From AAA044-D11 sp965268275 (lineage in GTDB: Bacteria; Actinomycetota; Actinomycetes; Nanopelagicales; Nanopelagicaceae), in NCBI GenBank assembly GCA_965268275.1, contig OZ254168.1, positions 682,001 to 746,000 of the forward strand: a stretch of 64,000 nucleotides of DNA. The letters are read 5' to 3'. The position numbers and the translations under genes are program-made. Under the pieces are notes generated by a model. It was not told where the DNA came from and ran no database searches. It worked only from the letters and a program-made list of their open reading frames with translations. Below, piece after piece: positions 44,176 to 53,889 of the stretch (positions within the stretch are counted from its first letter, which is position 1; each line of letters opens with the position of its first letter).

Positions 44176-44178
44176 CTC

Positions 44179-44877
44179 TTAATTCAAACTATCCAGAATT
44201 GAAGCTGCTGTCTCTCTCATGCGATCCAAAGATATCTTCGACTCATCCGTAATTGGACGACCAATCACCAGATAGTTTGCTCCGGCTGACATTGCCTCTT
44301 TCGGAGTCATTACTCGTTTTTGATCACCGAGTTCTGCTCCTAGCGGGCGGACCCCGGGGGTAATGATTTCGAGTTTCTCCCCCACTGCAATTCGAATTTT
44401 GCTTGCTTCATATGGCGAACAAACAATCGAGCGCGCGCCATTTTCACTTGCTAATTTCGCAAGTGCGACTGCAGAAGTCTGTGCATCTTGTGAAAATCCG
44501 ATCTCTTTTAGATCTGTATCTGACAAGGACGTAAGCACCGTAACAGCCGTGATAGAAATATCCGGATCGGCCTCACTTGCAGCTCGAATCATGGCGCCAC
44601 CACCGCTCGCGTGGATGGTCAGAAACTTCGGAGCCAAATCAGCAACGCTAGCAACTGCACTGGAAACGGTGTTTGGAATATCATGAAGTTTTAGATCCAG
44701 GAAAACTTTAAAATCACCTGCGCTTGATAAATCACGCAGTCCCTGTGCCCCAAATTTTAAGTAAAACTCGAGTCCAAATTTATAGACGTTGATTGAGTCG
44801 TTAGTCGCCTCGATCCAATTCTTCGCAGTATCTAAATCCTTGGTATCTACCGCAAGAATGATTGGAGATCTGCTCAT
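44179..44877 (-). CDS. pyrF: Orotidine 5'-phosphate decarboxylase, type 1
   Basis: Last step of UMP synthesis. The 232-residue protein carries the type 1 signature: ILAVDTKDLDTAK, the catalytic FLDLKLHDIPNTV and the phosphate loop ITPGVRP ... DQKRVMTPKEA and LVIGRPIT. Mycobacterium and Streptomyces normally have the longer type 2 enzyme, so this form is worth noting. The start overlaps pyrD by 4 nt (ATGA). Confidence 0.94.
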   Translation of the reverse strand: MSRSPIILAVDTKDLDTAKNWIEATNDSINVYKFGLEFYLKFGAQGLRDLSSAGDFKVFLDLKLHDIPNTVSSAVASVADLAPKFLTIHASGGGAMIRAASEADPDISITAVTVLTSLSDTDLKEIGFSQDAQTSAVALAKLASENGARSIVCSPYEASKIRIAVGEKLEIITPGVRPLGAELGDQKRVMTPKEAMSAGANYLVIGRPITDESKISLDRMRETAASILDSLN

Positions 44878-45812
44878 TCTGGATTTCCTTCACTACGGTG
44901 TGCATAGCCAACTGCCTCGCGAAGCGAGTCAAAGCCATGGTCGATTAATTCGTTACGTAACTCTTCTTTAACTTTCATTGCAGCCATCGGGTTTCCAAAA
45001 GTTGCAGTTCCGATAGAGACTGCTGAAGCACCGGCAAGAATGAGTTCAAGCGCATCTTGGCCAGATGAAACCCCGCCCATCCCTAATATGTTCACATGAG
45101 GTAACGCAGCATGAACTTGATAAATGGCACGAACTGCAATCGGTCTGATGGCTGGCCCTGACAATCCCCCAGTTTTTCCGGCTAGTTTTGGACGCATCGT
45201 GTTTGTATCAATTACCATTCCCAGAACCGTGTTTATAAGGGCCAAACTATCAGCGCCAGCTGCAACAACTTCTTGCGCGATTTCAACAATGCTTGTGACA
45301 TCTGGAGTTAACTTTGCAATTATTGGAAGCTCGCCACCAATATTTCTTCTAACCGCTTGTATTGCTGCGCGCGCCGTTTCTGGATGACAAGCGAACACTT
45401 GTCCTCGGTTTTCAACATTTGGACATGAGATGTTAACTTCTAAAGCTGAAATTCCGGGCACAGCCCTTATCTTCCGAGCCAAGACTGCATAATCTTCCAC
45501 GCTCTCGCCCGCGATGCTTATAACTATCGTTGCGCCTTGATCTCGCAACCAAGGAACATCATTCTCAAGAAATAGATCAATTCCAGGACCTTGCAATCCA
45601 ATTGAGTTAAGCATTCCGCTTGGAGTTTCGGCCATTCGAGGAGTTGCTCGACCAGATCTTGGCTTGAGCATGATCGATTTGGTTACGACCGCACCTAGTT
45701 GGTTTAGTTCAAAGAACTGACTTAACTCTTTTCCAGAGCCTGCGCAACCACTTGCAGTGAAAATTGGGTTGTTGAACTCTGCCTGTCCTAATGTTGTTTG
45801 ATAATTAAACAT
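44874..45812 (-). CDS. pyrD: Dihydroorotate dehydrogenase, class 1B catalytic subunit
   Basis: Oxidises dihydroorotate to orotate, here with NAD+ through the PyrK partner. The 312-residue form starts at ATG 45812, one base after the pyrK stop, and aligns with the class 1 opening NNPIFTASGCAGSGKEL. The catalytic cysteine lies in EVNISCPNVENRG, typical of class 1B; the FMN-binding GMGGVSSGQDALELILAGA follows. A longer in-frame start at 45890 would lie wholly within pyrK and gives a sequence unlike the family. Many actinobacteria use the membrane-bound class 2 enzyme instead. Confidence 0.92.
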   Translation of the reverse strand: MFNYQTTLGQAEFNNPIFTASGCAGSGKELSQFFELNQLGAVVTKSIMLKPRSGRATPRMAETPSGMLNSIGLQGPGIDLFLENDVPWLRDQGATIVISIAGESVEDYAVLARKIRAVPGISALEVNISCPNVENRGQVFACHPETARAAIQAVRRNIGGELPIIAKLTPDVTSIVEIAQEVVAAGADSLALINTVLGMVIDTNTMRPKLAGKTGGLSGPAIRPIAVRAIYQVHAALPHVNILGMGGVSSGQDALELILAGASAVSIGTATFGNPMAAMKVKEELRNELIDHGFDSLREAVGYAHRSEGNPE

Positions 45813-45813
45813 A

Positions 45814-46668
45814 TTAGGCGCCCCAAGTTCCTTTGGGAATTGTTCGCTTCGCTTTCCAAATAACGTTCTCGCCTGAAACAACTGGTCCATCGATGCAAGA
45901 GCGCAGCATCCGAATCTGACCGTCTTCGCCCTTAATTGGCAGAACGCAGGTCATGCAAACACCGATCCCACAAGCCATCGACTCTTCGATCGAGCATTGA
46001 TGCATCAAATTAAATTCTTCGGCAATCTCATTAATTGCTTCTAGCATTCCCATTGGACCACACGAATAGATGATGTCGATTTCGTTAGCCTCAATTATTT
46101 CTCGCATGACATCGGTAACTTTTCCAGTTTTGCCAGTCGAGCCATCTTCCGTGGTTATGGTCAGACTGCTCACTGAGCGCTTGCCATCTAGCGGTGCATA
46201 TATTTTCATTGCAGTGCTGGCACCTAGAACCATATCGATGCGACATCCGCGATTCTTAAGAACTTCGGAGAGTCCAAAAAGTGGTGCACTTCCATAGCCG
46301 CCACCGACCAATAGCGCTCGAACAGGTTGTGTTGGAATTCCGAAAGCCGTTCCTAACGGTGCAATTAAATCAATCTTTGTTCCCGGCTGTTGATTCGTTA
46401 GCCAGGTGCTACCGGCGCCATGAGGCGCTACGACAATCTCTAGTAGCCCGCCATTTTGACCACGATCAAAGGTTCGGTAAATAGCAAAGGCTCTACGTAA
46501 TACCAGCTGGCTACTTTCACCGCCGACTGAAATCGCCACGAAATTTCCTGGCTTTGCAGAACTAGATAATTCTCCGACCGCAAAGACCATGTGATGGTAT
46601 GCGCCAACTTTTTTATTGCTCACAATCTCCGCAAGAACTTGTTTAGCGTTGCTGTTAATGCCCATCAT
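45814..46668 (-). CDS. pyrK: Dihydroorotate dehydrogenase electron transfer subunit
   Basis: FAD and [2Fe-2S] protein that passes electrons from PyrD to NAD+. In 284 residues one sees the FAD-binding RRAFAIY, the NAD-domain VGGGYGSAPLFGL and the iron-sulphur cysteines CGIGVCMTC plus a distal C in LRSCIDGPV. ATG 46668 overlaps the carB stop as ATGA; upstream in-frame GTG/ATG choices would lie within carB. Its presence next to pyrD fixes the enzyme class as 1B. Confidence 0.92.
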   Translation of the reverse strand: MMGINSNAKQVLAEIVSNKKVGAYHHMVFAVGELSSSAKPGNFVAISVGGESSQLVLRRAFAIYRTFDRGQNGGLLEIVVAPHGAGSTWLTNQQPGTKIDLIAPLGTAFGIPTQPVRALLVGGGYGSAPLFGLSEVLKNRGCRIDMVLGASTAMKIYAPLDGKRSVSSLTITTEDGSTGKTGKVTDVMREIIEANEIDIIYSCGPMGMLEAINEIAEEFNLMHQCSIEESMACGIGVCMTCVLPIKGEDGQIRMLRSCIDGPVVSGENVIWKAKRTIPKGTWGA

Positions 46669-49600
46669 TCGACGATGGCCAACCAATCTTGAATCGACTG
46701 AATGCTGAAACTTTTACCCTGAAGTTCCGAAATTCCTGCTACTGCTGCTTTGAATCCAGCGATCGTTGTTATACATGGAACCCCGCGCTGAATCGCAGCA
46801 GTACGGATTCGCCATCCATCCATGCGGGTTCCTCTACCAAGTGGCGTGTTGATTACTAGGCCAACAACGCCCTCGGTAATTAAATCAACTGCAGTAAATT
46901 CACCATTCGGCCCGCGACCTTGAGAATGTTTGCGAACAAGTTCGGAAGGCACACCATTTTGCGAAAGGAAATCATGAGTTCCTTGAGTAGTAAACAATTT
47001 GAATCCAAGTTGGCTTAACATTTGCGCCGGATAAAGCGATGCTTTCTTATCGCGTTCCGACAGGGATAAGAAAACAGAACCTGCCATTGGTAGCGCACCA
47101 AATGCGGCAGTCTGACTTTTTGCATAAGCCTCGCCGAAGGTTTTAGCGATTCCCATTACTTCACCTGTAGATCGCATCTCGGGACCTAATATTGAATCAA
47201 CACCGGTGCCGTCATTTCTGCGAAATCTATTCCACGGCAGAACCGCTTCCTTTACGGAAATCCCCTTTGCAACTCCATCACCGGATACTGGCAAGAAGTT
47301 TTGAGATCGAAGTTCCGAAATCTTTGAACCAGAAGCAATGAGCGCAGCACATTTCGCTAGAGGATTGCCCGTCGCTTTACTTACGAACGGAACTGTTCGT
47401 GATGCTCTCGGGTTCGCCTCAAGGACATACAGTTTTTCAGAGGAAGTTGCATTTGATACGACTGCGAATTGGATATTAATTAGGCCTCTAACTCCGATAC
47501 CTCGAGCTAACTTTTCAGTCGCGACACGAATTTCTTCTTGAAGATTCGAACCGATCGAGAAGCTAGGTAGAACGCAGGCAGAGTCGCCAGAGTGAACGCC
47601 TGCTTCTTCGATATGTTCCATCACTCCAGCTAAATAGAGTTCATCACCATCAAATAGCGCATCGACATCGATTTCAACGGCCTCATCCAAAAACTTATCA
47701 ATCAATACTGGGTGATTTGGGGTTATTTCAGTTGCCTTTTTGATGAAATCTGCAAGTGATTCGTCATCGTAAACAATTTCCATCCCACGTCCACCAAGGA
47801 CGAAAGATGGACGGACCAAAACTGGATAGGTAATTTCGTGTGCAATTTTTATCGCTTCTTCGAAGGTATTTGCCATACCAAATGTTGGCGCATCTAATGA
47901 ATTAACTCGCAGAAGTTCACCGAACTGCCCGCGGTCTTCAGCCAAATCAATCGCATCGGGAGAGGTCCCAAGAATTTTAACTCCGGCTTCTTGCAAACCT
48001 CGTGCCAGGCCAAGAGGAGTTTGTCCACCGAGTTGAGCAATAACACCAACAACTGGACCTGCTTGCTCTTCAGCGTAAATAACTTCGAGAACATCTTCTA
48101 AAGTAAGCGGTTCAAAATAAAGTCGATCTGAAGTGTCATAGTCGGTTGAGACTGTTTCAGGATTGCAATTGATCATAATGGTTTCGAAACCAGCTTCTTT
48201 TAAAGCAAACGCTGCGTGGACACAGGAATAATCAAATTCCACTCCTTGCCCGATTCGATTTGGTCCACTACCGAGAATAATTATTGCCGGCTTTGTTCTA
48301 GGAACGACTTCGGTTTCAAGGTCATAACTGGAATAGTGATAGGGAGTGTGTGCTTCAAATTCTGCCGCACAAGTATCCACAGTCTTATAAACCGGTCTAA
48401 GTCCCATACGAATTCTTGATGCTGTGACTTCTGTTATTGATTGGCCCGTAAGGTCTGCTATTTGGAAATCTGAAAAACCATTGCTTTTAGCTAGTTGTAG
48501 CAGTTCTTGCGTTAATTCTTTACCTTCAGAAATCTCCCTAGCAATCGAATTTATCAGGCTGATCTGAGAGAGAAACCAGGTATCTACCTTCGTGGCTGCA
48601 TAAACCTCTTCAATTGTCGCGTTTAAGTAAAGAGCGAGTTGGATTTGTTGAAGACGATGCTCTGTTGGAATAGCCATTGCAGCAAGCAAATATTCTTTTG
48701 TAACGCCTCTGGTATTCCAGTGAAAACTTGTTCCCTTCTTCTCCACTGAACGAAGCGCTTTCTGTAATGCTTCTGGGAATGAACGCCCAATTGCCATAGC
48801 TTCGCCAACGCTCTTCATGGTGGTGGTAAGTCTGGTATCCGCCTCCGGAAACTTTTCGAAGGCGAACCTAGGAACTTTGACGACTATGTAATCAAGTGTT
48901 GGTTCAAATGAAGCGGGAGTCGATTTCGTAATGTCATTCTGGATTTCATCTAGCGTGTAGCCGATGGCCAATTTCGTCGCAATCTTCGCAATCGGAAAAC
49001 CTGTCGCCTTTGAAGCTAGCGCAGATGATCTAGATACTCGAGGATTCATTTCGATGACAATAATTCGACCATCTAATGGATTTATAGCGAACTGGATGTT
49101 GCAACCTCCAGTTGCGACACCTACTTCGCGAATGATTTCTATCGATAAATTGCGCAGTTGTTGATATTCCACATCCGTCAGCGTAAGCGCTGGCGCAACC
49201 GTAATAGAATCCCCAGTATGAACGCCCATAGGATCAATGTTTTCAATGCTACAAACAATCACGACGTTATCTTTGTGATCTCGCATGACTTCAAGTTCAA
49301 ATTCTTTCCAACCGATAATTGATTCTTCTAGCAACACTTCAGTTGTTGGACTATGTCGCAAACCTGCCCCTGCGATAAGTTCTAGATCACTCTTGTTATA
49401 AGCGATTCCGGAACCCAATCCACCCATTGTGAATGAAGGTCGGACTACAACTGGATAATTAAGAATCTCTGCTCCCGCAAGGCATTCATCCATGGTGTGA
49501 CAGATAATTGATTTTGCGGAGGAACCGCCAATTTTTTCAACAATCTCTTTGAAAGTTTCGCGATCTTCCCCACGCTTGATTGCAGGGATATCTGCGCCGA

Positions 49601-49946
49601 TTAACTTTACGCCCAGTCTTTCAAGAGACCCGCGCTCGTACAGTTGCATCGCTGCGTTGAGAGCTGTTTGCCCACCCAGAGTTGCCAAAATTGCAGTTGG
49701 CTTCTCTTTAATTATTATCTGTTCAATAATTTCTGGAGTTATTGGTTCTATATAAGTTGCATCCGCAAATTCAGGATCGGTCATTATCGTTGCTGGATTA
49801 GAGTTGATCAGGATTACGCGAATCCCTTCGCTGCGCAGAACCCGACAAGCCTGAGTTCCAGAATAATCAAATTCACAAGCCTGGCCAATAACAATCGGGC
49901 CACTTCCGATAACTAGAACGCTTTCTATCGAAGAATCTTTAGGCAT
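46665..49946 (-). CDS. carB: Carbamoyl-phosphate synthase large subunit
   Basis: Makes carbamoyl phosphate for pyrimidines and arginine. The 1093-residue chain has the two duplicated ATP-grasp halves (IGSGPIVIGQACEFDYSG near the start, and LGSGPNRIGQGVEFDYS near residue 555) and the C-terminal MGS-like allosteric domain. ATG 49946 (MPKDSSIESVLVIG) is preceded by AAGG and aligns with the family start; the in-frame start five codons earlier is less likely. It overlaps carA by 8 nt. Confidence 0.97.
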   Translation of the reverse strand: MPKDSSIESVLVIGSGPIVIGQACEFDYSGTQACRVLRSEGIRVILINSNPATIMTDPEFADATYIEPITPEIIEQIIIKEKPTAILATLGGQTALNAAMQLYERGSLERLGVKLIGADIPAIKRGEDRETFKEIVEKIGGSSAKSIICHTMDECLAGAEILNYPVVVRPSFTMGGLGSGIAYNKSDLELIAGAGLRHSPTTEVLLEESIIGWKEFELEVMRDHKDNVVIVCSIENIDPMGVHTGDSITVAPALTLTDVEYQQLRNLSIEIIREVGVATGGCNIQFAINPLDGRIIVIEMNPRVSRSSALASKATGFPIAKIATKLAIGYTLDEIQNDITKSTPASFEPTLDYIVVKVPRFAFEKFPEADTRLTTTMKSVGEAMAIGRSFPEALQKALRSVEKKGTSFHWNTRGVTKEYLLAAMAIPTEHRLQQIQLALYLNATIEEVYAATKVDTWFLSQISLINSIAREISEGKELTQELLQLAKSNGFSDFQIADLTGQSITEVTASRIRMGLRPVYKTVDTCAAEFEAHTPYHYSSYDLETEVVPRTKPAIIILGSGPNRIGQGVEFDYSCVHAAFALKEAGFETIMINCNPETVSTDYDTSDRLYFEPLTLEDVLEVIYAEEQAGPVVGVIAQLGGQTPLGLARGLQEAGVKILGTSPDAIDLAEDRGQFGELLRVNSLDAPTFGMANTFEEAIKIAHEITYPVLVRPSFVLGGRGMEIVYDDESLADFIKKATEITPNHPVLIDKFLDEAVEIDVDALFDGDELYLAGVMEHIEEAGVHSGDSACVLPSFSIGSNLQEEIRVATEKLARGIGVRGLINIQFAVVSNATSSEKLYVLEANPRASRTVPFVSKATGNPLAKCAALIASGSKISELRSQNFLPVSGDGVAKGISVKEAVLPWNRFRRNDGTGVDSILGPEMRSTGEVMGIAKTFGEAYAKSQTAAFGALPMAGSVFLSLSERDKKASLYPAQMLSQLGFKLFTTQGTHDFLSQNGVPSELVRKHSQGRGPNGEFTAVDLITEGVVGLVINTPLGRGTRMDGWRIRTAAIQRGVPCITTIAGFKAAVAGISELQGKSFSIQSIQDWLAIVE

Positions 49947-51072
49947 TTGAAACCTTCGCATTCTTCATTAGTTCGATAAACTTATCGAAGAGATAACTTG
50001 CATCATGTGGGCCAGCTGCAGCTTCCGGATGGTATTGAACGCTGAAAGCCGGAGTTTCTAAAAGTTCTAAGCCTTCAACGACGCCATCATTCAAACAAAG
50101 ATGGCTAACAAAACCTGCACCGTAAATAGTGTTGAAGTTACCTTCAACTGGTGCTGCCACCGCGAATCCATGATTGTGAGCAGTGATTTCGATTCGACCC
50201 GACTTTAAATTCTTTACCGGTTGATTTATTCCTCTGTGGCCAAAAGGTAATTTATAAGTATCAAAACCCAGCGCCCGACCCATGATTTGATGTCCGAAAC
50301 AAATTCCGAAGAGTGGAATCCGTGCACTCAGAATCTCGCGAACCAATAAAATCATCTCGGTCATAGTTGCTGGATCGCCTGGACCGTTGGACAAGAAGAC
50401 GCCATCAGGATTTAGGGCGACGATTTCTTCGAAGGAAGTCCGCGATGGAACAACATGAACTTCAATCCCCCGTTGCGACATCGATCTTGGCGTCGCACCC
50501 TTAATTCCCATATCAAGGGCGACTACTGTAAATTTCTTCTCTCCAATAGCAGGAACCACATAAGTATTTTGCGTTGAGACATCGTCTGCCAAGAATGCAC
50601 CTGCCATTGCAGGCGACTTGCGAACCTTTATGACCATTTCTTCGCGTGTTAAATCCGTATTCGAAAAGATTCCAACTCGCATTGCACCGAGATCTCTCAG
50701 GTGCCGGGTTATTGCCCTCGTATCAACACCTCTGATACCAACCACACCGTTGCTCTTTAGATCATCTTCCAGTGTTCGCTCTGACCTCCAGTTGCTGACA
50801 ACTGGTGATGGATTTCTTACTACAAAACCACTAACCCAGATTTTTCTAGATTCTTCATCCGTCGTATTCATACCGGTGTTGCCTATGTGCGGTGCAGTCA
50901 TTACAACGACTTGCTTGTGATACGAAGGATCTGTGAGGGTCTCTTGATACCCCGTCATTCCCGTAGAGAAGACAGCTTCACCAAAAGTTTCACCTTCGCA
51001 GGTCCAACTCTCACCTTCAAAAATAGTTCCATCATCTAGAACAAGGAACGCCTTACTCAATTGCTCCCCCAT
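49939..51072 (-). CDS. carA: Carbamoyl-phosphate synthase small subunit (glutaminase)
   Basis: Glutamine amidotransferase subunit, 377 residues. The N-terminal half has LDDGTIFEGESW and FSTGMTGYQETLTDPSY; the class I glutaminase has the nucleophile in FGICFGHQIMGRALG and the His/Glu pair in YHPEAAAGPHD. ATG 51072 overlaps pyrC by 20 nt; a TTG four codons downstream (51060) would match the family start slightly better but lies only 3 nt from its GGGGGAG. Confidence 0.96.
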   Translation of the reverse strand: MGEQLSKAFLVLDDGTIFEGESWTCEGETFGEAVFSTGMTGYQETLTDPSYHKQVVVMTAPHIGNTGMNTTDEESRKIWVSGFVVRNPSPVVSNWRSERTLEDDLKSNGVVGIRGVDTRAITRHLRDLGAMRVGIFSNTDLTREEMVIKVRKSPAMAGAFLADDVSTQNTYVVPAIGEKKFTVVALDMGIKGATPRSMSQRGIEVHVVPSRTSFEEIVALNPDGVFLSNGPGDPATMTEMILLVREILSARIPLFGICFGHQIMGRALGFDTYKLPFGHRGINQPVKNLKSGRIEITAHNHGFAVAAPVEGNFNTIYGAGFVSHLCLNDGVVEGLELLETPAFSVQYHPEAAAGPHDASYLFDKFIELMKNAKVSNA

Positions 51073-52348
51073 TCACAATTTCACCATTACTCAAAACTTG
51101 CCTTCCATTAAGGAAAGTATGCACAACTTGTGATGGCATTTGCATGCCCTCGAAAGGTGTGTTCTTGCTCTTGGATGCGAGTCTATTGCGGTCGACTACC
51201 CAATTCGCGGTGGTGTTGATTATCGTTAAATTTGCCGCTGCTCCAACGCTTAAATTCTGCCCATGTCGCGAATATCCTGCGATTTTCGCTGGTGCAATCG
51301 ACATCCGATCTACTAAATCACTCCAACTCATCAACTTCGTTTCAATCATTGCTTTAACCACAACCGAAAGTGCGGTCTCTAATCCCACCATTCCAAACGC
51401 GGCACTCTGCCATTCGCAATCTTTATCCTCTGTTGGATGAGGTGCATGGTCAGTTCCCACGATATCGATGGTGCCATCGGCCAAGCCGTTACGAAGCGCG
51501 ATCACATCTTTTTCGGTGCGCAATGGTGGATTAACTTTGAAAACCGGATCGTAGTTAGTAACTAAGTCATCCGTAAGCAGCAAATGATGAGGAGTAACTT
51601 CAGCGGTAACGCTAATGCCACGTGCTTTTGCGAATCGCACCAAATCTACGCCGCCTGCTGTTGTGAGATGACAGATATGCAATCTGCTTCCAACATGTTC
51701 GGCAAGCAAAATATCTCGAGCGATGATTGCTTCCTCGGCAACCGCAGGCCAACCAACAAGTCCTAACTTGGAAGACACTATTCCTTCGTTCATTTGCGAA
51801 TTGACAGTTAGTGCTGGTTCCTGAGCATGTTGAGCAATAATTCCATTGAAGGTTTTTACATATTCAAGTGCACGGCGCATAAGCAAGGCGTCTGAAACAC
51901 ATTTACCGTCATCACTAAAAATACGAACTTTAGCTTTTGAATTTGCCATCGCACCTAATTCAGCCAAAGACTTTCCTGCCAACCCTTGAGTAACTGCCCC
52001 AATCGGAAAAACATCACAGAAGCCAGCTTCTTGTCCAAGTCGATACACCTGTTCCACAACTCCCGCGGTATCAGCTACTGGAAAAGTATTTGCCATCGCC
52101 GAGATTGCAGTAAACCCGCCCTTGGCCGCCGCCATACTTCCGGTTGCAACTGTCTCAGAATCTTCGCGTCCTGGTTCTCGGAGATGCGTATGAAGATCCA
52201 CTAAGCCTGGAATGAGTAAATTCTTCTCTGCATCTATCTTTTTACCTTTGCTCAAGCTATTTCCGATTTCAGAAATCACGCCATTTGAAACGACAACATC
52301 GACAACCTGATCATCAAGTAAACGGGCATTTGCAATTGTGAATTCCAT
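51053..52348 (-). CDS. pyrC: Dihydroorotase
   Basis: Zinc enzyme closing carbamoyl aspartate to dihydroorotate; 431 residues, the long class I type. Metal ligands are in VDLHTHLREPGREDSETVATG (about 50-70), the bridging region, and GTDHAPHPTEDKD, with the second histidines in AQHAQEP and HICHLTTAGG. It starts directly after the pyrB stop and overlaps carA. Confidence 0.96.
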   Translation of the reverse strand: MEFTIANARLLDDQVVDVVVSNGVISEIGNSLSKGKKIDAEKNLLIPGLVDLHTHLREPGREDSETVATGSMAAAKGGFTAISAMANTFPVADTAGVVEQVYRLGQEAGFCDVFPIGAVTQGLAGKSLAELGAMANSKAKVRIFSDDGKCVSDALLMRRALEYVKTFNGIIAQHAQEPALTVNSQMNEGIVSSKLGLVGWPAVAEEAIIARDILLAEHVGSRLHICHLTTAGGVDLVRFAKARGISVTAEVTPHHLLLTDDLVTNYDPVFKVNPPLRTEKDVIALRNGLADGTIDIVGTDHAPHPTEDKDCEWQSAAFGMVGLETALSVVVKAMIETKLMSWSDLVDRMSIAPAKIAGYSRHGQNLSVGAAANLTIINTTANWVVDRNRLASKSKNTPFEGMQMPSQVVHTFLNGRQVLSNGEIVNGGAIE

Positions 52349-53302
52349 TTAGACACTAGCCTCTCCGGTAAGCGGTGCGCCCCCAAGTAGTTGATAAAGA
52401 ACGGCCATGCGAACTAGAACACCATTTGAAACCTGCGCAAGAACTACCGACTTATGTGAATCGGCGCTCTCTGCCGAAATCTCAAGTCCACGATTCATTG
52501 GTCCTGGGTGCATCACAATTGAATTAGGGCTTAAGGAATTTAATCTGGTTGAATCCAAACCATAACCGCGAGAATATTCCCGCTCCGATGGGAAGAACGA
52601 ATTAGCCATTCGTTCGGACTGAACTCGAAGCATCATCAAAACATCAACATTCTTGAGAACGCTATCTAAGTCGTAACTGACCTTTGCCTTCCAATCGCTT
52701 ACACCTACTGGAATTAAGGTTGGAGGTGCCACCAGCGTTACGGTCGCTCCAAGTTTTGTAAGAAGCAGAACATTGCTGCGGGCAACTCGGGAGTGCAAGA
52801 TGTCACCGACAATCGCCACACGAAGTCCATTGAAATCCTTAGTTAACTCTGGAAACTTACTTCGGATTGTGTAGGCATCCAATAAAGCTTGCGTAGGATG
52901 TTCATGAGTTCCGTCACCGGCGTTTATTACTGAGGCACTTATCCAGCCCGAATCTGCAAGCCGTTGTGCCGCACCTGATGCACCATGTCGAATTACTACG
53001 GCGTCCGCGCCCATAGCTTGCAGCGTTTGCGCAGTATCTTTAAGAGATTCGCCCTTGCTGACGCTTGAACCTTTTGCTGAAAAATTTATGACATCCGCCG
53101 ACAAACGTTTAGCGGCACTTTCAAAAGAGATCCGAGTTCTAGTTGAATCCTCGAAGAAGAGATTAACTACAGTTCGACCGCGCAAAGTTGGAAGTTTTTT
53201 CATGGGACCGTCCGAGATTTTTGCTAATTCACTTGCGGTATCGAGAATTTCAATCGCTTCGGCAGCGGTTAAATCGTTGATAGACAATAAGTGCATATTC
53301 AT
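52349..53302 (-). CDS. pyrB: Aspartate carbamoyltransferase catalytic subunit
   Basis: Condenses carbamoyl phosphate and aspartate. The 317-residue protein has the carbamoyl-phosphate motif FFEDSTRTRISFESAAKRL (about 50-68), HEHPTQALLDAYTI and HPGPMNRGLE. ATG 53302 abuts the pyrR stop; an ATG two codons later is also possible. No regulatory pyrI chain is present, as usual outside enterics. Confidence 0.96.
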   Translation of the reverse strand: MNMHLLSINDLTAAEAIEILDTASELAKISDGPMKKLPTLRGRTVVNLFFEDSTRTRISFESAAKRLSADVINFSAKGSSVSKGESLKDTAQTLQAMGADAVVIRHGASGAAQRLADSGWISASVINAGDGTHEHPTQALLDAYTIRSKFPELTKDFNGLRVAIVGDILHSRVARSNVLLLTKLGATVTLVAPPTLIPVGVSDWKAKVSYDLDSVLKNVDVLMMLRVQSERMANSFFPSEREYSRGYGLDSTRLNSLSPNSIVMHPGPMNRGLEISAESADSHKSVVLAQVSNGVLVRMAVLYQLLGGAPLTGEASV

Positions 53303-53830
53303 TTAGACGCCTGCAATTATCTCTACGCAGTCTTTTCCATCAATTTCAGAGAGCGATACCTTCACTGATTCGCTGGACGCTGTAGGAATATTCTTTCCGA
53401 CATAGTCAGCGCGTATTGGAAGCTGGCGATGTCCGCGATCTACTAACACAGCTAGCTGAACCGTTGCGGGTCTACCGATTTCACCGATTGCATCAAGTGC
53501 GGCGCGAATTGTGCGGCCAGAAAAGAGCACGTCATCTACCAGAACGATGTCTTTGCCTTCGATTCCCCCGCTCGGGATTAACGTTGGCAACAATGGCCGT
53601 GGTGGACGCAGCCGCAGATCATCTCGGTGCAGTGTGATGTCTAAGGTTCCGACCGGAACTGGAGATTGGATCTCTTTAAGGAATTGAGCGATTCGTTCGC
53701 CAAGGAAGGCACCTCGTGTTGGGATGCCGAGCAAAACCACATTTTCTAATCCGTGATTATGTTCAATGATTTCATGAGCGATGCGCTTTAGCGCGCGGCC
53801 AATTTCGCCAGCGTCCAGGACTGTAGCCAT
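53303..53830 (-). CDS. pyrR: Pyrimidine operon regulator / uracil phosphoribosyltransferase PyrR
   Basis: RNA-binding regulator that senses UMP and can act as a uracil phosphoribosyltransferase. The 175-residue protein has the PRPP-binding motif DIVLVDDVLFSGRTIRAAL (about 96-114) and the basic TLHRDDLRLRPPRP region linked to RNA binding. AAGGAG lies 5 nt before ATG 53830. Its own leader carries a PyrR-binding RNA element 12 nt farther up, so feedback control of the whole pyr operon is strongly suggested. Confidence 0.95.
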   Translation of the reverse strand: MATVLDAGEIGRALKRIAHEIIEHNHGLENVVLLGIPTRGAFLGERIAQFLKEIQSPVPVGTLDITLHRDDLRLRPPRPLLPTLIPSGGIEGKDIVLVDDVLFSGRTIRAALDAIGEIGRPATVQLAVLVDRGHRQLPIRADYVGKNIPTASSESVKVSLSEIDGKDCVEIIAGV

Positions 53831-53841
53831 TTACTCTCCTT

Positions 53842-53861
53842 CGCCGCCTCTCTGGACGGAT
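53842..53861 (-). promoter_or_regulatory. PyrR-binding RNA element in pyrR leader
   Basis: On the minus strand this region reads TCCGTCCAGAGAGGCGGCGA. It contains UCCAGAGAGGC (53856-53846), matching the PyrR-binding loop consensus UCCNGNGAGGYU at all but the last base, flanked by CCG/CGG that can close a hairpin. The ribosome binding site of pyrR follows 4 nt on, so the translational control described for mycobacterial PyrR is the likely mode. Confidence 0.75.
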
Positions 53862-53877
53862 CGTTAAAGGAATTTCT

Positions 53878-53889
53878 TGCCTCTCGGGC
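53878..53889 (-). promoter_or_regulatory. Second, weaker PyrR-like motif at the leader 5' end
   Basis: Minus strand GCCCGAGAGGCA matches the PyrR consensus UCCNGNGAGGYU at 10 of 12 positions. TATCTT at 53901-53896 is a fair -10 whose start site would be near 53889, putting this motif at the very 5' end of the message. No good -35 is seen. Confidence 0.35.

Noticed and set aside
45813..45890. 26-residue N-terminal extension of PyrD
   Set aside because: Lies wholly inside pyrK and precedes the normal class 1 start; ATG 45812 one base after the pyrK stop is far more likely.
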